In this document: one piece after another, positions 42,374 to 51,666 of the stretch
How positions within the stretch are numbered: the first letter of the stretch is position 1
Layout: the number at the start of each line of letters is the position of its first letter
Origin: CAZAQB01 sp964487155
Lineage (GTDB): Bacteria; Pseudomonadota; Gammaproteobacteria; Nitrococcales; Nitrococcaceae
DNA length: 62,880 bases
Direction of reading: 5' to 3'
NCBI GenBank assembly: GCA_964487155.1
Contig: CAZAQB010000004.1
Span: 1-62,880 of the forward strand
Notes under the pieces: model-generated
What the model saw: the letters and a program-made list of their open reading frames with translations, nothing else
Databases searched by the model: none
Told to the model about the DNA's origin: nothing
Translations under genes and position numbers: made by a program

Positions 42374-42819
42374 GCTGGTGGACTCCTCGATTCGTGGCCC
42401 TGTTAGATTGCTTGCCAGGTAGCAACCTGCATGCCAGCACTGCCGGCGGGGTGGGGCGCCGAACCAGCGCGCGGCGCGGTCCCGGCTCGCACAGTTCTGG
42501 GGCAGCGGCCTCGACTGGATGCGCCAGGTTGGTGCAATCGGCGCCCGAGGGGTTCTGGCGAGGCGCCATCGGGCGCCCCCCACGCCGGCCTCCCACCCTG
42601 GCGCGGTGCTTGCCTGCGTCTAACGTTAGTCCATGCGCCTGCCATCCGTCTCCGGCGCCGGCGGCGCCGGCAGTGTGGCATCAGCCGCACGCGCCGCGAG
42701 GCGTGGCCGGCAGCCCGCTGGGCATGGGCGCAACCCGATACGCCCCGGTCCAGCAGCCTGTCGGGTTAGGCTGCCAGCAGCCGCTCGTTCCCATCCCCGG
42801 AATCCGAGGACTCCGCTCC
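42374..42819. other. Divergent intergenic region of the ATP-grasp/transglutaminase cluster
   Basis: About 446 bases between the two divergent halves of the cluster. Frames remain open through it on both strands but show no family similarity. It must hold promoters in both directions; I find no convincing -35/-10 pair. It contains the palindrome CTAACGTTAG (42620-42629) and a GC-rich CCGGCGCCGG-type stretch near 42650-42669. Confidence 0.5.
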
Positions 42820-45800
42820 ATGACCATCCGCGTCGCGTTGAATCACTTCACCCGTTACCGATTCGACCGGGCGGTGCGGCTCTCGCCCCACGTGGTGCGG
42901 CTGCGGCCCGCGCCCCACTGCCGGACCCCCATCGAGGCGTACTCCCTGCGGGTGAAGCCGGACGGGCATTTCATCAACTGGCAGCAGGATCCGTTCGGCA
43001 ATTACCTGGCCCGTCTGGTGTTTCCGGAGCCGGCTCGGCAGCTCACCGTGGAGGTGGACCTGGTCGCCGACATGACGGTGATCAACCCCTTCGACTTTTT
43101 CCTTGAGCCTTGCGCGGAGCACTTTCCCGTCAGCTACGAGCGGCAACTGGCCCACGACCTGGCGCCCTACCTGAAAGTATCCGAGCAGGGCGAGCGGCTG
43201 CGCCAGTGGCTGGCGCGGGTGCCCACTCTGAAGCGCGGCATCGTCGACTTTCTGGTGGACGTCAACCAGCGCCTGGCCAACGACATCGACTACCTGGTGC
43301 GCATGGAGCCGGGGGTGCAGAGCTGCGAGGAGACCCTGGAGAAGGCCCGCGGGTCCTGCCGGGACAGCGGCTGGCTGCTGGTGCAGATTCTCCGCCACCT
43401 GGGGCTGGCCGCCCGCTTCGTCTCCGGTTACCTGGTGCAGCTCACCCCCGACGTTAAGGCTCTGGACGGCCCCTCCGGTCCGGCTACCGACTTCACCGAT
43501 CTGCACGCCTGGGCCGAGGTCTACCTGCCGGGCGCCGGCTGGGTGGGTCTGGACCCCACCTCGGGGCTGTTCGCGGGGGAAGGGCACATTCCCCTGGCCT
43601 GCACCCCGGAGCCCCGCAGCGCCGCCCCCATCACCGGGGCCACCGACCCCTGCGAAGTGGAGTTCAGCTTTCACAACTCGGTGACGCGCATCCACGAGGA
43701 TCCCCGGGTCACGCTGCCCTACAGCGAGGAGCAGTGGGCTGCGGTCAATGCCCTTGGCCACCGGGTGGACCGGGACCTGGAGTCCATGGACGTGCGCCTT
43801 ACCCTGGGCGGCGAGCCAACCTTCGTGTCGGTGGACGACATGGAGGCGCCGGAATGGAACACCCGCGCCCTGGGCGAGCACAAGCGCCGTCTGGCCGAGG
43901 ACCTGCTGGTCCGGCTGCACGGCGAGTTCGCGCCCGGCGGCGTGCTGTTTCACGGGCAGGGCAAGTGGTACCCGGGTGAGCCGTTGCCGCGCTGGGCGCT
44001 GGGTTGCTTCTGGCGCAGCGACGGCCAGCCCCTGTGGCGCGACCCGGCGCTGCTGTGTGGGCCCGGACAGCGCCCGGACCCGAATGCCGCCGCCGCCACC
44101 GGCTTCGCCGAATGCCTGGCAGCCGAACTGGGCATCGATACCGACTGCCTGATGCCGGCCTACGAGGATCCCCTCTACCATCTCTGGCAGGAAGCCCGGC
44201 TGCCCGAGGACGTTGACCCCCTGGCGGCGGATCTGACCAGCCCTCTGCAGCGGCGCGGCCTCGCCGATCGCCTTTCCCGGGGGCTGGGTTCCCCCCGGGG
44301 CCACTGTCTGCCGGTGGCCTGGGACAGCGTCGCCGGCTGCTGGCGGGGTCAGCTCTGGCAGCTGCGCCGGGAGCGGCTCTACCTGCTGCCGGGCGAGTCC
44401 CCCATGGGACTGCGCCTGCCGCTGGACTCATTGCCCGGCGGCGCCGAGGAAGACCTGGACGCCCCTCAGCCCCGGGATCCCTTCGAGCCCCGCGGCCCGC
44501 TGACGGCGGGGCAGGGCACGGCGCCCACCCCTCCGGCGCCGGTGCGCGCCGACTCCGCGCCGGCGCCCCGGCGACGTCGCGGCACCATCGCCACCCGATT
44601 CGCCCTGTGCGTCGAGGTCCGCGACGGCCGGCTGCACGTGTTCCTGCCCCCGGCCACCCACCTGGAGCGCTACCTGCTGCTGCTGGAGGCCGTAGAGCGG
44701 GCGGCCACGGCGACCGGCATTCCGCTGGTGCTGGAGGGCTACGAGCCGCCGCGGGACTGGCGGGTCCGCTCGCTCAAGGTCACGCCGGACCCGGGCGTCA
44801 TCGAGGTGAACATCCACCCGGCCCACGACTGGCAGGAGCTGACCGACACCACCGAGACCCTGTACCGGCTGGCCTGGGAATGCCGGCTCGGCACCGAGAA
44901 GTTCTTGCTGGACGGCCGCCACACCGGTACCGGCGGCGGCAACCATGTCACCCTCGGCGGGCCCACGCCCGCCGACAGCCCGTTCCTGCGCCGCCCGGAA
45001 CTGCTGCGCAGCCTGCTCACCTACTGGCAGCACCACCCGGGCCTCTCCTACCTGTTCTCAGGCATGTTCATCGGTCCCACCAGCCAGGCCCCGCGGGTGG
45101 ACGAGGCCCGCCAGGAGAGCCTCTACGAGCTGGAGATCGCCTTCGAGCAGATGCCGGAGGGGGAGGTGGCCGCCCCCTGGCTGGTGGACCGGCTGCTGCG
45201 CCATCTGCTGGTGGATGTCACCGGCAACACCCACCGGGCCGAGTTCTGCATCGACAAGCTCTACTCCCCGGACAGCCCGGCCGGCCGCCAGGGCCTGGTG
45301 GAATTCCGCGGCTTCGAGATGCCCCCCCATGCCCGCATGGGCCTGGTGCAGATGCTGCTGTTGCGCGCCCTGGTGGCCCGCTTCTGGCGCAGGCCCTATC
45401 GCCACCGGCTGGTACGCTGGGGCACCGAGCTGCACGACCGGTTCCTGCTGCCCCACTATGTCTGGGCGGATACGAAGGAGGTGGTGGAAGACCTCCAGCA
45501 GGCGGGCTATCCGTTCCAGCTGGAATGGCTGGCGCCGTTCCTTGAGTTCCGCTTCCCCCACCTGGGCTCGGTGCGCTCCGGCGAGCTGCGCCTGGATCTG
45601 CACTTCGCCATCGAGCCGTGGCATGTGCTGGGTGAGGAGATGAGCAACCAGGGCACCGCCCGCTTCGTGGACTCCTCGGTGGAGCGGGTGCAAGTCAAGG
45701 TCAGCGGCCTCACCGACTCCCGCCACGTGGTGGCCTGCAATGGCCGTCGCGTGCCGCTGCGCGGCACCGGGGTGCAAGGCGAGTACGTGGCCGGCGTGCG

Positions 45801-46170
45801 CTACCGCGCCTGGCAGCCGCCCTCGGCGCTGCATCCCACCATCGGCGTACAGGCACCCCTGGTATTCGATATCATCGACACCTGGAACGGCCGGGCGGTG
45901 GCGGGCTGCACCTACCACGTGGCCCACGCGGGCGGGCGCAACTACGAGACGTTTCCGGTCAATGCCTTCGAGGCGGAGTCCCGTCGCATCAGCCGGTTCT
46001 GGGACTTCGGCCATACCCCTGGCCCCCTGCGTCCGCCCCCGGAGCGCTTGGCCCTGGCCGAATTCCTGCCCCATGGCAGCATGCCCGGGCCGATGGCGCC
46101 GCCGCCTGAGGAGATCAATGCGGAGTATCCCCACACCCTCGACCTGCGCCGCCAGCGCCGCGGCAGCTGA
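42820..46170 (+). CDS. Transglutaminase-like protein with DUF2126 domain
   Basis: A 1116-residue protein. Residues 1 to about 290 are a bacterial transglutaminase-like N domain and core with a Cys180-His229-Asp245 triad (GSCRDS, DLHAWAEVY, GLDPTSG). The remaining 800 residues are DUF2126 (COG4196), including VRLTLGGEPTFVSVDDMEAPEWN, GRHTGTGGGNHVTLGG and EFRGFEMPPHARM. The GTGGGNH block recalls amidoligase-type chemistry, so the protein may join a peptide-bond-forming and a peptide-bond-cleaving domain; that is an inference. ATG 42820 has GAGG upstream and the family N-terminus (MTIRVALNHFTRYRFDR). First gene of the plus-strand half. Confidence 0.9.
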   Translation: MTIRVALNHFTRYRFDRAVRLSPHVVRLRPAPHCRTPIEAYSLRVKPDGHFINWQQDPFGNYLARLVFPEPARQLTVEVDLVADMTVINPFDFFLEPCAEHFPVSYERQLAHDLAPYLKVSEQGERLRQWLARVPTLKRGIVDFLVDVNQRLANDIDYLVRMEPGVQSCEETLEKARGSCRDSGWLLVQILRHLGLAARFVSGYLVQLTPDVKALDGPSGPATDFTDLHAWAEVYLPGAGWVGLDPTSGLFAGEGHIPLACTPEPRSAAPITGATDPCEVEFSFHNSVTRIHEDPRVTLPYSEEQWAAVNALGHRVDRDLESMDVRLTLGGEPTFVSVDDMEAPEWNTRALGEHKRRLAEDLLVRLHGEFAPGGVLFHGQGKWYPGEPLPRWALGCFWRSDGQPLWRDPALLCGPGQRPDPNAAAATGFAECLAAELGIDTDCLMPAYEDPLYHLWQEARLPEDVDPLAADLTSPLQRRGLADRLSRGLGSPRGHCLPVAWDSVAGCWRGQLWQLRRERLYLLPGESPMGLRLPLDSLPGGAEEDLDAPQPRDPFEPRGPLTAGQGTAPTPPAPVRADSAPAPRRRRGTIATRFALCVEVRDGRLHVFLPPATHLERYLLLLEAVERAATATGIPLVLEGYEPPRDWRVRSLKVTPDPGVIEVNIHPAHDWQELTDTTETLYRLAWECRLGTEKFLLDGRHTGTGGGNHVTLGGPTPADSPFLRRPELLRSLLTYWQHHPGLSYLFSGMFIGPTSQAPRVDEARQESLYELEIAFEQMPEGEVAAPWLVDRLLRHLLVDVTGNTHRAEFCIDKLYSPDSPAGRQGLVEFRGFEMPPHARMGLVQMLLLRALVARFWRRPYRHRLVRWGTELHDRFLLPHYVWADTKEVVEDLQQAGYPFQLEWLAPFLEFRFPHLGSVRSGELRLDLHFAIEPWHVLGEEMSNQGTARFVDSSVERVQVKVSGLTDSRHVVACNGRRVPLRGTGVQGEYVAGVRYRAWQPPSALHPTIGVQAPLVFDIIDTWNGRAVAGCTYHVAHAGGRNYETFPVNAFEAESRRISRFWDFGHTPGPLRPPPERLALAEFLPHGSMPGPMAPPPEEINAEYPHTLDLRRQRRGS

Positions 46171-46179
46171 TCACGCTCC

Positions 46180-48705
46180 ATGAGCGAGGCGCCGACGCCG
46201 AGCGCGGAGCAGCTCAGTGCCGGCTACCGGCCGGCCGCCGGTGGCTATGACGAAATGGCCGAGGGCGGTGGCCGGCCCCGGCAGCACTGGCATCACCTGT
46301 GCGGGGCGCTGGATCGCCTGGGCCCGTGGGAACTGGCACGCCGCAGCGAGCACATCCAGGGCATGCTGCGCGACGCCGGGGTGGGCTACAACCGCTTCGA
46401 CGCCCCGGAGCAGCCGCTACAGCCCTGGCCGGTGGACCCGGTGCCCCTGGCGCTGTCCAGCCAGGAGTGGCGTGAGGTGGAACTGGGCCTGCAGGAGCGG
46501 GCCGAACTGCTGGACCTGGTGCTGCAGGACCTCTACGGCCCCCGGGATCTGATCCGCCGCGGCCTGCTGCCCCCCGCGGCGGTGTTTGCCCACCAGGGAT
46601 TCCTGCGCCCCTGTGCCGTCAGCCCGGGCGAGCCCCGGCCGCGGCTGACGCTGTACGCCGCCGACCTGGTGCGGGACGCCACGGGCCAGCTGCGGGTGGT
46701 GGGGGACCGTACCCAGGCGCCTTCCGGCGCCGGTTACGCTCTGGCCAACCGGGCCGCGGTCTCCCGGGTGCTGCCCAGCCTGTTCCGGGAGTCCCGGGTG
46801 CACCGGCTCACTCCCTTCTTCACCGCTCTGCGGGGTGCTCTGCTGGGGTCCGTGTCCGATGCGGAGGACGAGCCCCGCGGCGTCGTGCTGACCCCGGGGG
46901 CCCGCAACGAGACCTTCTTCGAGCACAGCTACCTGGCCGACCGGCTGGGCTTCGGCCTGGTCACTGGGCCGGAGCTCACGGTGCGCCGGGGCCGTGTTTT
47001 TCAGCGCTCCCTGGGCCGCCTGCAGCCGGTGCACGTCATCCTCCGGCGGGTGGATGAGGATTTCTGCGACCCCCTGGAGCTGCGTCCCGACTCCTACCTC
47101 GGCGTGGCCGGCCTGCTGCAGAGCTGGCGCCTCGGCCAGGTGGCACTGGCCAACCCGCTGGGCTGCGGGGCGCTGGAAAACGCGGCCCTGCTGGCGTTTC
47201 TGCCCGGCATCGCCCGCCACCTGCTGGGCCGGGAGCTGCGCCTGGAATCGGTCACGACCTGGTGGTGCGGCGAACCCCAGGCCCTGGAGCGGGCCCTGGA
47301 GCAGCTGCCCGAACTGCTGCTGAAACCGGTGGACCGGGGGCTTGGCGCCCACCGGCCGGTGCTGGGGAGCGAGCTGGACGCCGCCGGCCTCGCCCGCTGG
47401 CGCGCCGAGCTGAGCGCCCGGCCCCACCGCTACGTCGTGCAACAGGCCCTGCGGCCTGGCACCACTCCCACCTTCATGGATGGCAGCCTGGCGCCGCGGG
47501 CCAGCGTGCTGCGGGCGTTCGCGGTGGCTGACCAGGGCGGCTATACCGTGATGCCCGGCGGACTCACCCGGGTGGCCCCCGGCGCCGGTGACGTGGTGGT
47601 CTCCAGCCAGTGGGGCGCCAGCTCCAAGGACACCTGGATCCTGGCCTCGGAACCCCAGAAACCGCCCACTGGCGCCTGGCCCCAGCCGGATTTCGGCCCC
47701 CGCCCAGCTGCAGTGGGCGCCCTCACCGCCGGTGCGGCCGACCAGCTGTTCTGGCTGGGCCGCTACGCGGAACGCTCGGCCCGGGAGTCCCGCTTGCTGA
47801 TGGAGGTGCTGCGCTGGAGGCAGGCCCGCCAGGAGGGCCTGCCTCTGCCCGGCGGACTGGGAGACGCCTTGCTGGCGTTGCTGGCGCAGGTCACCGCCAC
47901 ACGCCTGAAACCGGCAGCGCCCTCGGACGGCAGCCCCGCGCTGGCTGTGTTGCTGGCGCGGCCGTCGCGGCGCGGCACCCTGGCGGGGCACCTGGCGGCG
48001 CTGCTGCGCAACATCGAGGGCCTCCGGGGCCTGCTGCCCGGGCCCGCGCGGCCTGCGGCGGAGGAGCTGCGCCGGGCGTCGGCCGAGCTGGCCGCCGGGG
48101 ACGACGGCGTGGCAGCGGCCCTGGGCGCGCTGCTGCTGCCCCTGGCGGCCCTGCGCGACGCCTGCGATCACGCCATGCGCCGCGACGCGGCGTGGCTTTT
48201 CCAGGATCTGGGCAGGGCCACGGAACGGGCCCTGGGCAGCCTCGCCCTGGCCCGCGGCGTGCTCCGGCAATCCCTTGAGGTCCTGCCCCGCGAGCGCCTG
48301 CTGGAGGCGGCGCTGGCGGCGGCCGGCGGCCTGGACGCCCACCGGCGGGGGTTCGGCGAGCACTCGGGCGCCGCCGACAAGCTCCACTCCCTGCTGGCGG
48401 ACACCCACGACCCGGCCTCGGCGGGGTTCCAGTTCCGCCGCTTGGAAGCCCAACTGGCCGAGCTGCCGCCCACGGAGCAGGCCTCGGCCCGGGAAGAGCT
48501 GGCCGAGGCCCTGCTGGAGACGCGGGCGGCGCTGCCCTCGGCGCAGGCGCTGGCGACAGGGGAGAACGCGGCTCTGGTCCAGGCCCTGGCCAATGCCGAG
48601 AAGAGCCTCCGGCAGTTCGCCGAACGCCTGGAGGGCTGCTACTTCAGCGAAGGGCCGTTGCCTCAGCAGCTGGAAAGGCTGCCGGTCCGGGGGACCCGGG
48701 CGTGA
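46180..48705 (+). CDS. Fused circularly permuted ATP-grasp/alpha-E protein
   Basis: An 841-residue fusion. Residues 1 to about 510 are a circularly permuted ATP-grasp paralogue of the separate gene, with matching blocks VVLTPGARNETFFEHSYLA, VILRRVDEDFCDPLELRP, NPLGCGALENAALLAFLPG. Residues from about 520 are an alpha-E domain (DQLFWLGRYAERSARESRLLMEVLR). Catalytic-site blocks differ from the separate copy: GDRTQAPSG replaces EDNLRVPSG and LLKPVDRGLGAHRP replaces VVKPVNESGGYG, so ATP or metal binding may be lost or changed. It begins nine bases after the DUF2126 gene and overlaps the next start. Confidence 0.88.
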   Translation: MSEAPTPSAEQLSAGYRPAAGGYDEMAEGGGRPRQHWHHLCGALDRLGPWELARRSEHIQGMLRDAGVGYNRFDAPEQPLQPWPVDPVPLALSSQEWREVELGLQERAELLDLVLQDLYGPRDLIRRGLLPPAAVFAHQGFLRPCAVSPGEPRPRLTLYAADLVRDATGQLRVVGDRTQAPSGAGYALANRAAVSRVLPSLFRESRVHRLTPFFTALRGALLGSVSDAEDEPRGVVLTPGARNETFFEHSYLADRLGFGLVTGPELTVRRGRVFQRSLGRLQPVHVILRRVDEDFCDPLELRPDSYLGVAGLLQSWRLGQVALANPLGCGALENAALLAFLPGIARHLLGRELRLESVTTWWCGEPQALERALEQLPELLLKPVDRGLGAHRPVLGSELDAAGLARWRAELSARPHRYVVQQALRPGTTPTFMDGSLAPRASVLRAFAVADQGGYTVMPGGLTRVAPGAGDVVVSSQWGASSKDTWILASEPQKPPTGAWPQPDFGPRPAAVGALTAGAADQLFWLGRYAERSARESRLLMEVLRWRQARQEGLPLPGGLGDALLALLAQVTATRLKPAAPSDGSPALAVLLARPSRRGTLAGHLAALLRNIEGLRGLLPGPARPAAEELRRASAELAAGDDGVAAALGALLLPLAALRDACDHAMRRDAAWLFQDLGRATERALGSLALARGVLRQSLEVLPRERLLEAALAAAGGLDAHRRGFGEHSGAADKLHSLLADTHDPASAGFQFRRLEAQLAELPPTEQASAREELAEALLETRAALPSAQALATGENAALVQALANAEKSLRQFAERLEGCYFSEGPLPQQLERLPVRGTRA

Positions 48706-49592
48706 GGTATCGGGTCCGCCATCACACCGAATATCATTACGGCACGCCGGTCGCCAACGGTCACAACATCGCCCATCTCACGCCGCGGGAGACTCCCCGC
48801 CAGCGAGTGCTGCAGCACCAGATCCAGGTGCTGCCGGAACCGGCCCTGCAGGCCTGGCGGGACGATATCTTCGGCAACCGGGCGCTTTACTTCGGGCTCC
48901 ACGAGCCCCACCGGCAGCTGTCGGTGACCGCGGTAAGCGAACTTGAGGTGCAGGATCCGGAACCGGTCCGGGAAACTTGCGGGGTGGCCTGGGAGCGCTG
49001 GCGGGACGGCCTGGGGCAGCGGCGGGAGCCGGCCGCCGTGGAGGCCTGCCAGTATCTTACGGAGTCCCCCCTGGTGAGCCCCGGAGCCGAGCTGCGCGCC
49101 CTGGCCCTGGAGTCCTTCACCCCGGGGCGGGGATTGCTGGAGGCGGTGCAGGATCTCACCCGGCGGATTCATCAGGGCTTTACCTATGCCCCGGGCAGCA
49201 CCGGTGTCACCACGCCCCTGGCCCAGGTGCTGCGCCAGCGTCGCGGTGTCTGCCAGGACTTCGCCCAGGTGGCCATCGGCGCGCTGCGCTCGGTGGGCCT
49301 GCCGGCACGCTACGTGAGCGGCTACCTGGAGACGCGGCCGCCGCCTGGACAGCCCCGGCTGGTGGGCGCGGATGCCTCCCACGCCTGGTTTGCCGTCTAC
49401 CACCCGGAGCTGGGCTGGCTGGATTTGGATCCCACCAACGACCTGCGCCCGGCGTCGGCCCACGTGGTCACGGCCTGGGGACGGGATTATTCCGACGTGC
49501 CTCCGGTCAAGGGCGTGATCTATGGCGGCGGGGCCCGCAGCGCGCGGGTGTCCGTGGACGTGGAGCCGTTGGCGGCGGAGGCACGGCCGTGA
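48702..49592 (+). CDS. Transglutaminase-like cysteine protease-fold protein (first of two)
   Basis: A 296-residue protein: bacterial transglutaminase-like N-terminal domain (MRYRVRHHTEYHYGTPVANGH-like) then a core with Cys184 (RRGVCQDFAQ), His228 (DASHAWFAVY) and Asp243 (WLDLDPTND). This triad supports peptidase or transamidase activity. GTG 48702 overlaps the stop of the fused ATP-grasp gene by four bases, and its own stop overlaps the next start by four bases: tight translational coupling. In comparable clusters this protein is proposed to process the ATP-grasp product. Confidence 0.9.
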   Translation: MRYRVRHHTEYHYGTPVANGHNIAHLTPRETPRQRVLQHQIQVLPEPALQAWRDDIFGNRALYFGLHEPHRQLSVTAVSELEVQDPEPVRETCGVAWERWRDGLGQRREPAAVEACQYLTESPLVSPGAELRALALESFTPGRGLLEAVQDLTRRIHQGFTYAPGSTGVTTPLAQVLRQRRGVCQDFAQVAIGALRSVGLPARYVSGYLETRPPPGQPRLVGADASHAWFAVYHPELGWLDLDPTNDLRPASAHVVTAWGRDYSDVPPVKGVIYGGGARSARVSVDVEPLAAEARP

Positions 49593-50416
49593 GCAGCGCC
49601 TCGCTTCGCGGCTCGGTGGAACTGGACACCCGGGTGGCCCTGCGCTTCGCTTTGGTGGTGGAAACCCCGATGATCTTCATGCTGCGGCCGCGCAGCAGCG
49701 CCGGGCAGTGGGTCTCCCGGGAGAGCTACCGAATCCTGCCCGCGACCTCCGTGGAGGAATTCACCGACCCCTACGGCAACCTCTGCCAGCGCCTGGTGGC
49801 GCCACCGGGAGACTTCCTGGTGGAGGCCCGGGCGCAGGTGCGGGTCGCGGCTACCGTCGAGCAGGCGCCCGGGGCCCCTTTCATTCCGGTGCCCTCGCTG
49901 CCCGAATCCACCCTGCAGTTCCTGCTGCCGAGCCGCTACTGCCCGTCGGACCGGCTGGGAGACCGGGCGCAGTCCCTGGTCAGCGGAGTGCAGCCAGGCT
50001 ACGACCAAGTGGCGGCCATCTGCGGCTGGATCCACCGCAACATCGCCTACCGTTATGGCATCAGCAACGCCAACACCTCGGCGCTTGAGACCCTGCAGCA
50101 GGGCGCGGGCGTGTGCCGGGATTTCGCCCACCTGGCCATCACCCTGTGCCGGGCGCTGTCGATTCCGGCACGCATGGTGATGGGCTTCCATCCGGACCTG
50201 CCGGTGCCGGACATCCATGCCTGGCTGGAGGCCTATGTGGGTGGGCGCTGGTACCCCTTCGACCCCACCCAGGCCGTGACCCGGCCCGCCCGGGTGGCGG
50301 TGGGCTATGGCCGGGATGCCGCCGACGTCTCCATCGTCACCCAGTTCGGCCCCCGGGCGGACCCACTGCTGGAGGTGGAGGTGGGGCGGACGACCGGCGG
50401 CCCGGCCATGCTCTGA
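49589..50416 (+). CDS. Transglutaminase-like cysteine protease-fold protein (second)
   Basis: A 275-residue protein with a different N-terminal beta domain (LRFALVVETPMIFMLRPRS-like) and a complete triad Cys176 (GAGVCRDFAH), His210 (PDIHAWLEAY) and Asp225 (YPFDPTQ). It is a distinct paralogue, not a tandem duplicate, of the preceding gene. GTG 49589 overlaps the previous stop by four bases; the frame is open much further upstream inside that gene, which is rejected. It is the last gene of the plus-strand half; repeat copy B begins 27 bases after its stop. Confidence 0.9.
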   Translation: MSSASLRGSVELDTRVALRFALVVETPMIFMLRPRSSAGQWVSRESYRILPATSVEEFTDPYGNLCQRLVAPPGDFLVEARAQVRVAATVEQAPGAPFIPVPSLPESTLQFLLPSRYCPSDRLGDRAQSLVSGVQPGYDQVAAICGWIHRNIAYRYGISNANTSALETLQQGAGVCRDFAHLAITLCRALSIPARMVMGFHPDLPVPDIHAWLEAYVGGRWYPFDPTQAVTRPARVAVGYGRDAADVSIVTQFGPRADPLLEVEVGRTTGGPAML

Positions 50417-50442
50417 GGGCGGCGCTGTGAACGCCGTCGTTA

Positions 50443-50622
50443 GCCACAGATGAACGCGGATGAACGCGGATTATTGGGGAAGGATTGCCGCTGCATGGCT
50501 CCCACGCCCTGGCCCTGAGCGCAGCGCATCCAGCTACCTCGCAACAGCCGGGAAACGTCAGCGCTGATACGCCTATCGGACCTGTGCGGTCCGGGCATCC
50601 CCAATCCGTGTTCATCTGTGGC
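50443..50622. repeat. Short inverted-repeat element, copy B
   Basis: A 180-base element: left end 50443-50472 (GCCACAGATGAAC followed by two GCGGATGAAC-type units) and right end 50603-50622, the reverse complement of GCCACAGATGAACACGGATT. The inner flanks also match in part (ATTGGGGA next to both ends). It has no coding content and sits between the transglutaminase and EamA genes. Confidence 0.75.
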
Positions 50623-50672
50623 CAAATTCCCAGCGAGCCCGGTCACGCCGGTGCCGCGGGGCAGGGCATCCC

Positions 50673-51593
50673 TCAGCGCCGCCGGGCACCCCGGCGTTTC
50701 AGCAGCCGGCCGTCCACCGAGGCGAGGCCCAGGAAGATCAGCCCCATGCCGGCCCAGGCCGACAGCTCCAGGCGCTCGCCCAGGAACAGCCAGCCCAGGC
50801 CGATGGCGCTTACCGGCACCAGCAGCGTCACCAGGGATATGTTGGTGGCGCCGGCTGTGGCCAGCAGCCGGAAATACAGCATGAATGCCAGCGCCGTGCA
50901 GACCACGGCGATGGCCAGCACCGCCCCCCAGCCGGCCAGCCCCGGCGAAAGGGTCCAGGGTTGCTCCGTCACCGCCGCCACCGGCAGCATCCAGACGCTG
51001 GCTCCGCAGAGCATGCCGGTCGCATTGACCACCGGCGGCTGATCGCCGAAGCGCCGCCCGTAGTTGGAGGCGAACCCGTAACAGAGAGCCGCGCCCAGCA
51101 CCGACAGCTGTCCCAGGTTGTAGAGGTCGAGACCGGCGAGCAGATCCGGGCCGATCAGCACAGCCACGCCGGCCATGCCCAGCACGATGCCCAGCACCCG
51201 GTTCGAGTTCATCCGGTCGTCGGTGGTCCAGAAGTGCGCCACGATGAGGGTGAACAGCGGCGTGGTGGCATTGAGGATGGAAGCGAGGCCGCTGGGGATC
51301 TGGGTCTGGCCAAGCGCGATCAGGCTAAAGGGCAGGGCGTTGTTGATGCCTCCCAGCAATAGATAGCGGCGGACCAGGGACCGGCTCAGCCGCACCCGGT
51401 GACCACTCAGCCAGACCACTCCCAGCAGCACCAGCGCGGCGATGCCCACCCGCCCCAGCACCAGCGTAAACGGGGGCAGATGCCGCAACCCGACCTCGAA
51501 GAAAAAGAACGAACCTCCCCAGACCAGGGACAGCGCCACCAGCAGCAGCCACTCTGGCGCCGTCATCACCCTGTGCCCCGTCAAGGGGTTCAT
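50673..51593 (-). CDS. EamA/DMT-superfamily transporter
   Basis: A 306-residue membrane protein with about ten predicted spans in two EamA repeats (VWGGSFFFFEVGLRHLPP; ILNATTPLFTLIVAHFWT; second repeat ending GLGWLFLGERLE). The drug/metabolite transporter superfamily exports amino acids or other small metabolites; the substrate cannot be read from sequence. ATG 51593 is chosen: GGAGGT lies four bases upstream, and the GTG two codons earlier overlaps that site. It lies downstream of the aap operon on the same strand, 73 bases apart. Confidence 0.87.
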   Translation of the reverse strand: MNPLTGHRVMTAPEWLLLVALSLVWGGSFFFFEVGLRHLPPFTLVLGRVGIAALVLLGVVWLSGHRVRLSRSLVRRYLLLGGINNALPFSLIALGQTQIPSGLASILNATTPLFTLIVAHFWTTDDRMNSNRVLGIVLGMAGVAVLIGPDLLAGLDLYNLGQLSVLGAALCYGFASNYGRRFGDQPPVVNATGMLCGASVWMLPVAAVTEQPWTLSPGLAGWGAVLAIAVVCTALAFMLYFRLLATAGATNISLVTLLVPVSAIGLGWLFLGERLELSAWAGMGLIFLGLASVDGRLLKRRGARRR

Positions 51594-51666
51594 CGGCACC
51601 TCCCGATTCGCCCGCCAGCCTGCCGGACATCGCCTGGCTGGCCGGGCCCTGAGCGGGGGCCGGCGC

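Noticed and set aside
42620..42629. Palindrome CTAACGTTAG in the divergent region of the ATP-grasp cluster.
   Set aside because: Ten bases with no extension, and not placed relative to a recognisable promoter; noted in the region entry only.
46417..48453. A 678-codon minus-strand frame inside the fused ATP-grasp/alpha-E gene.
   Set aside because: Low-complexity Gln/Gly/Arg translation without similarity; the plus-strand gene is fully supported by motifs.
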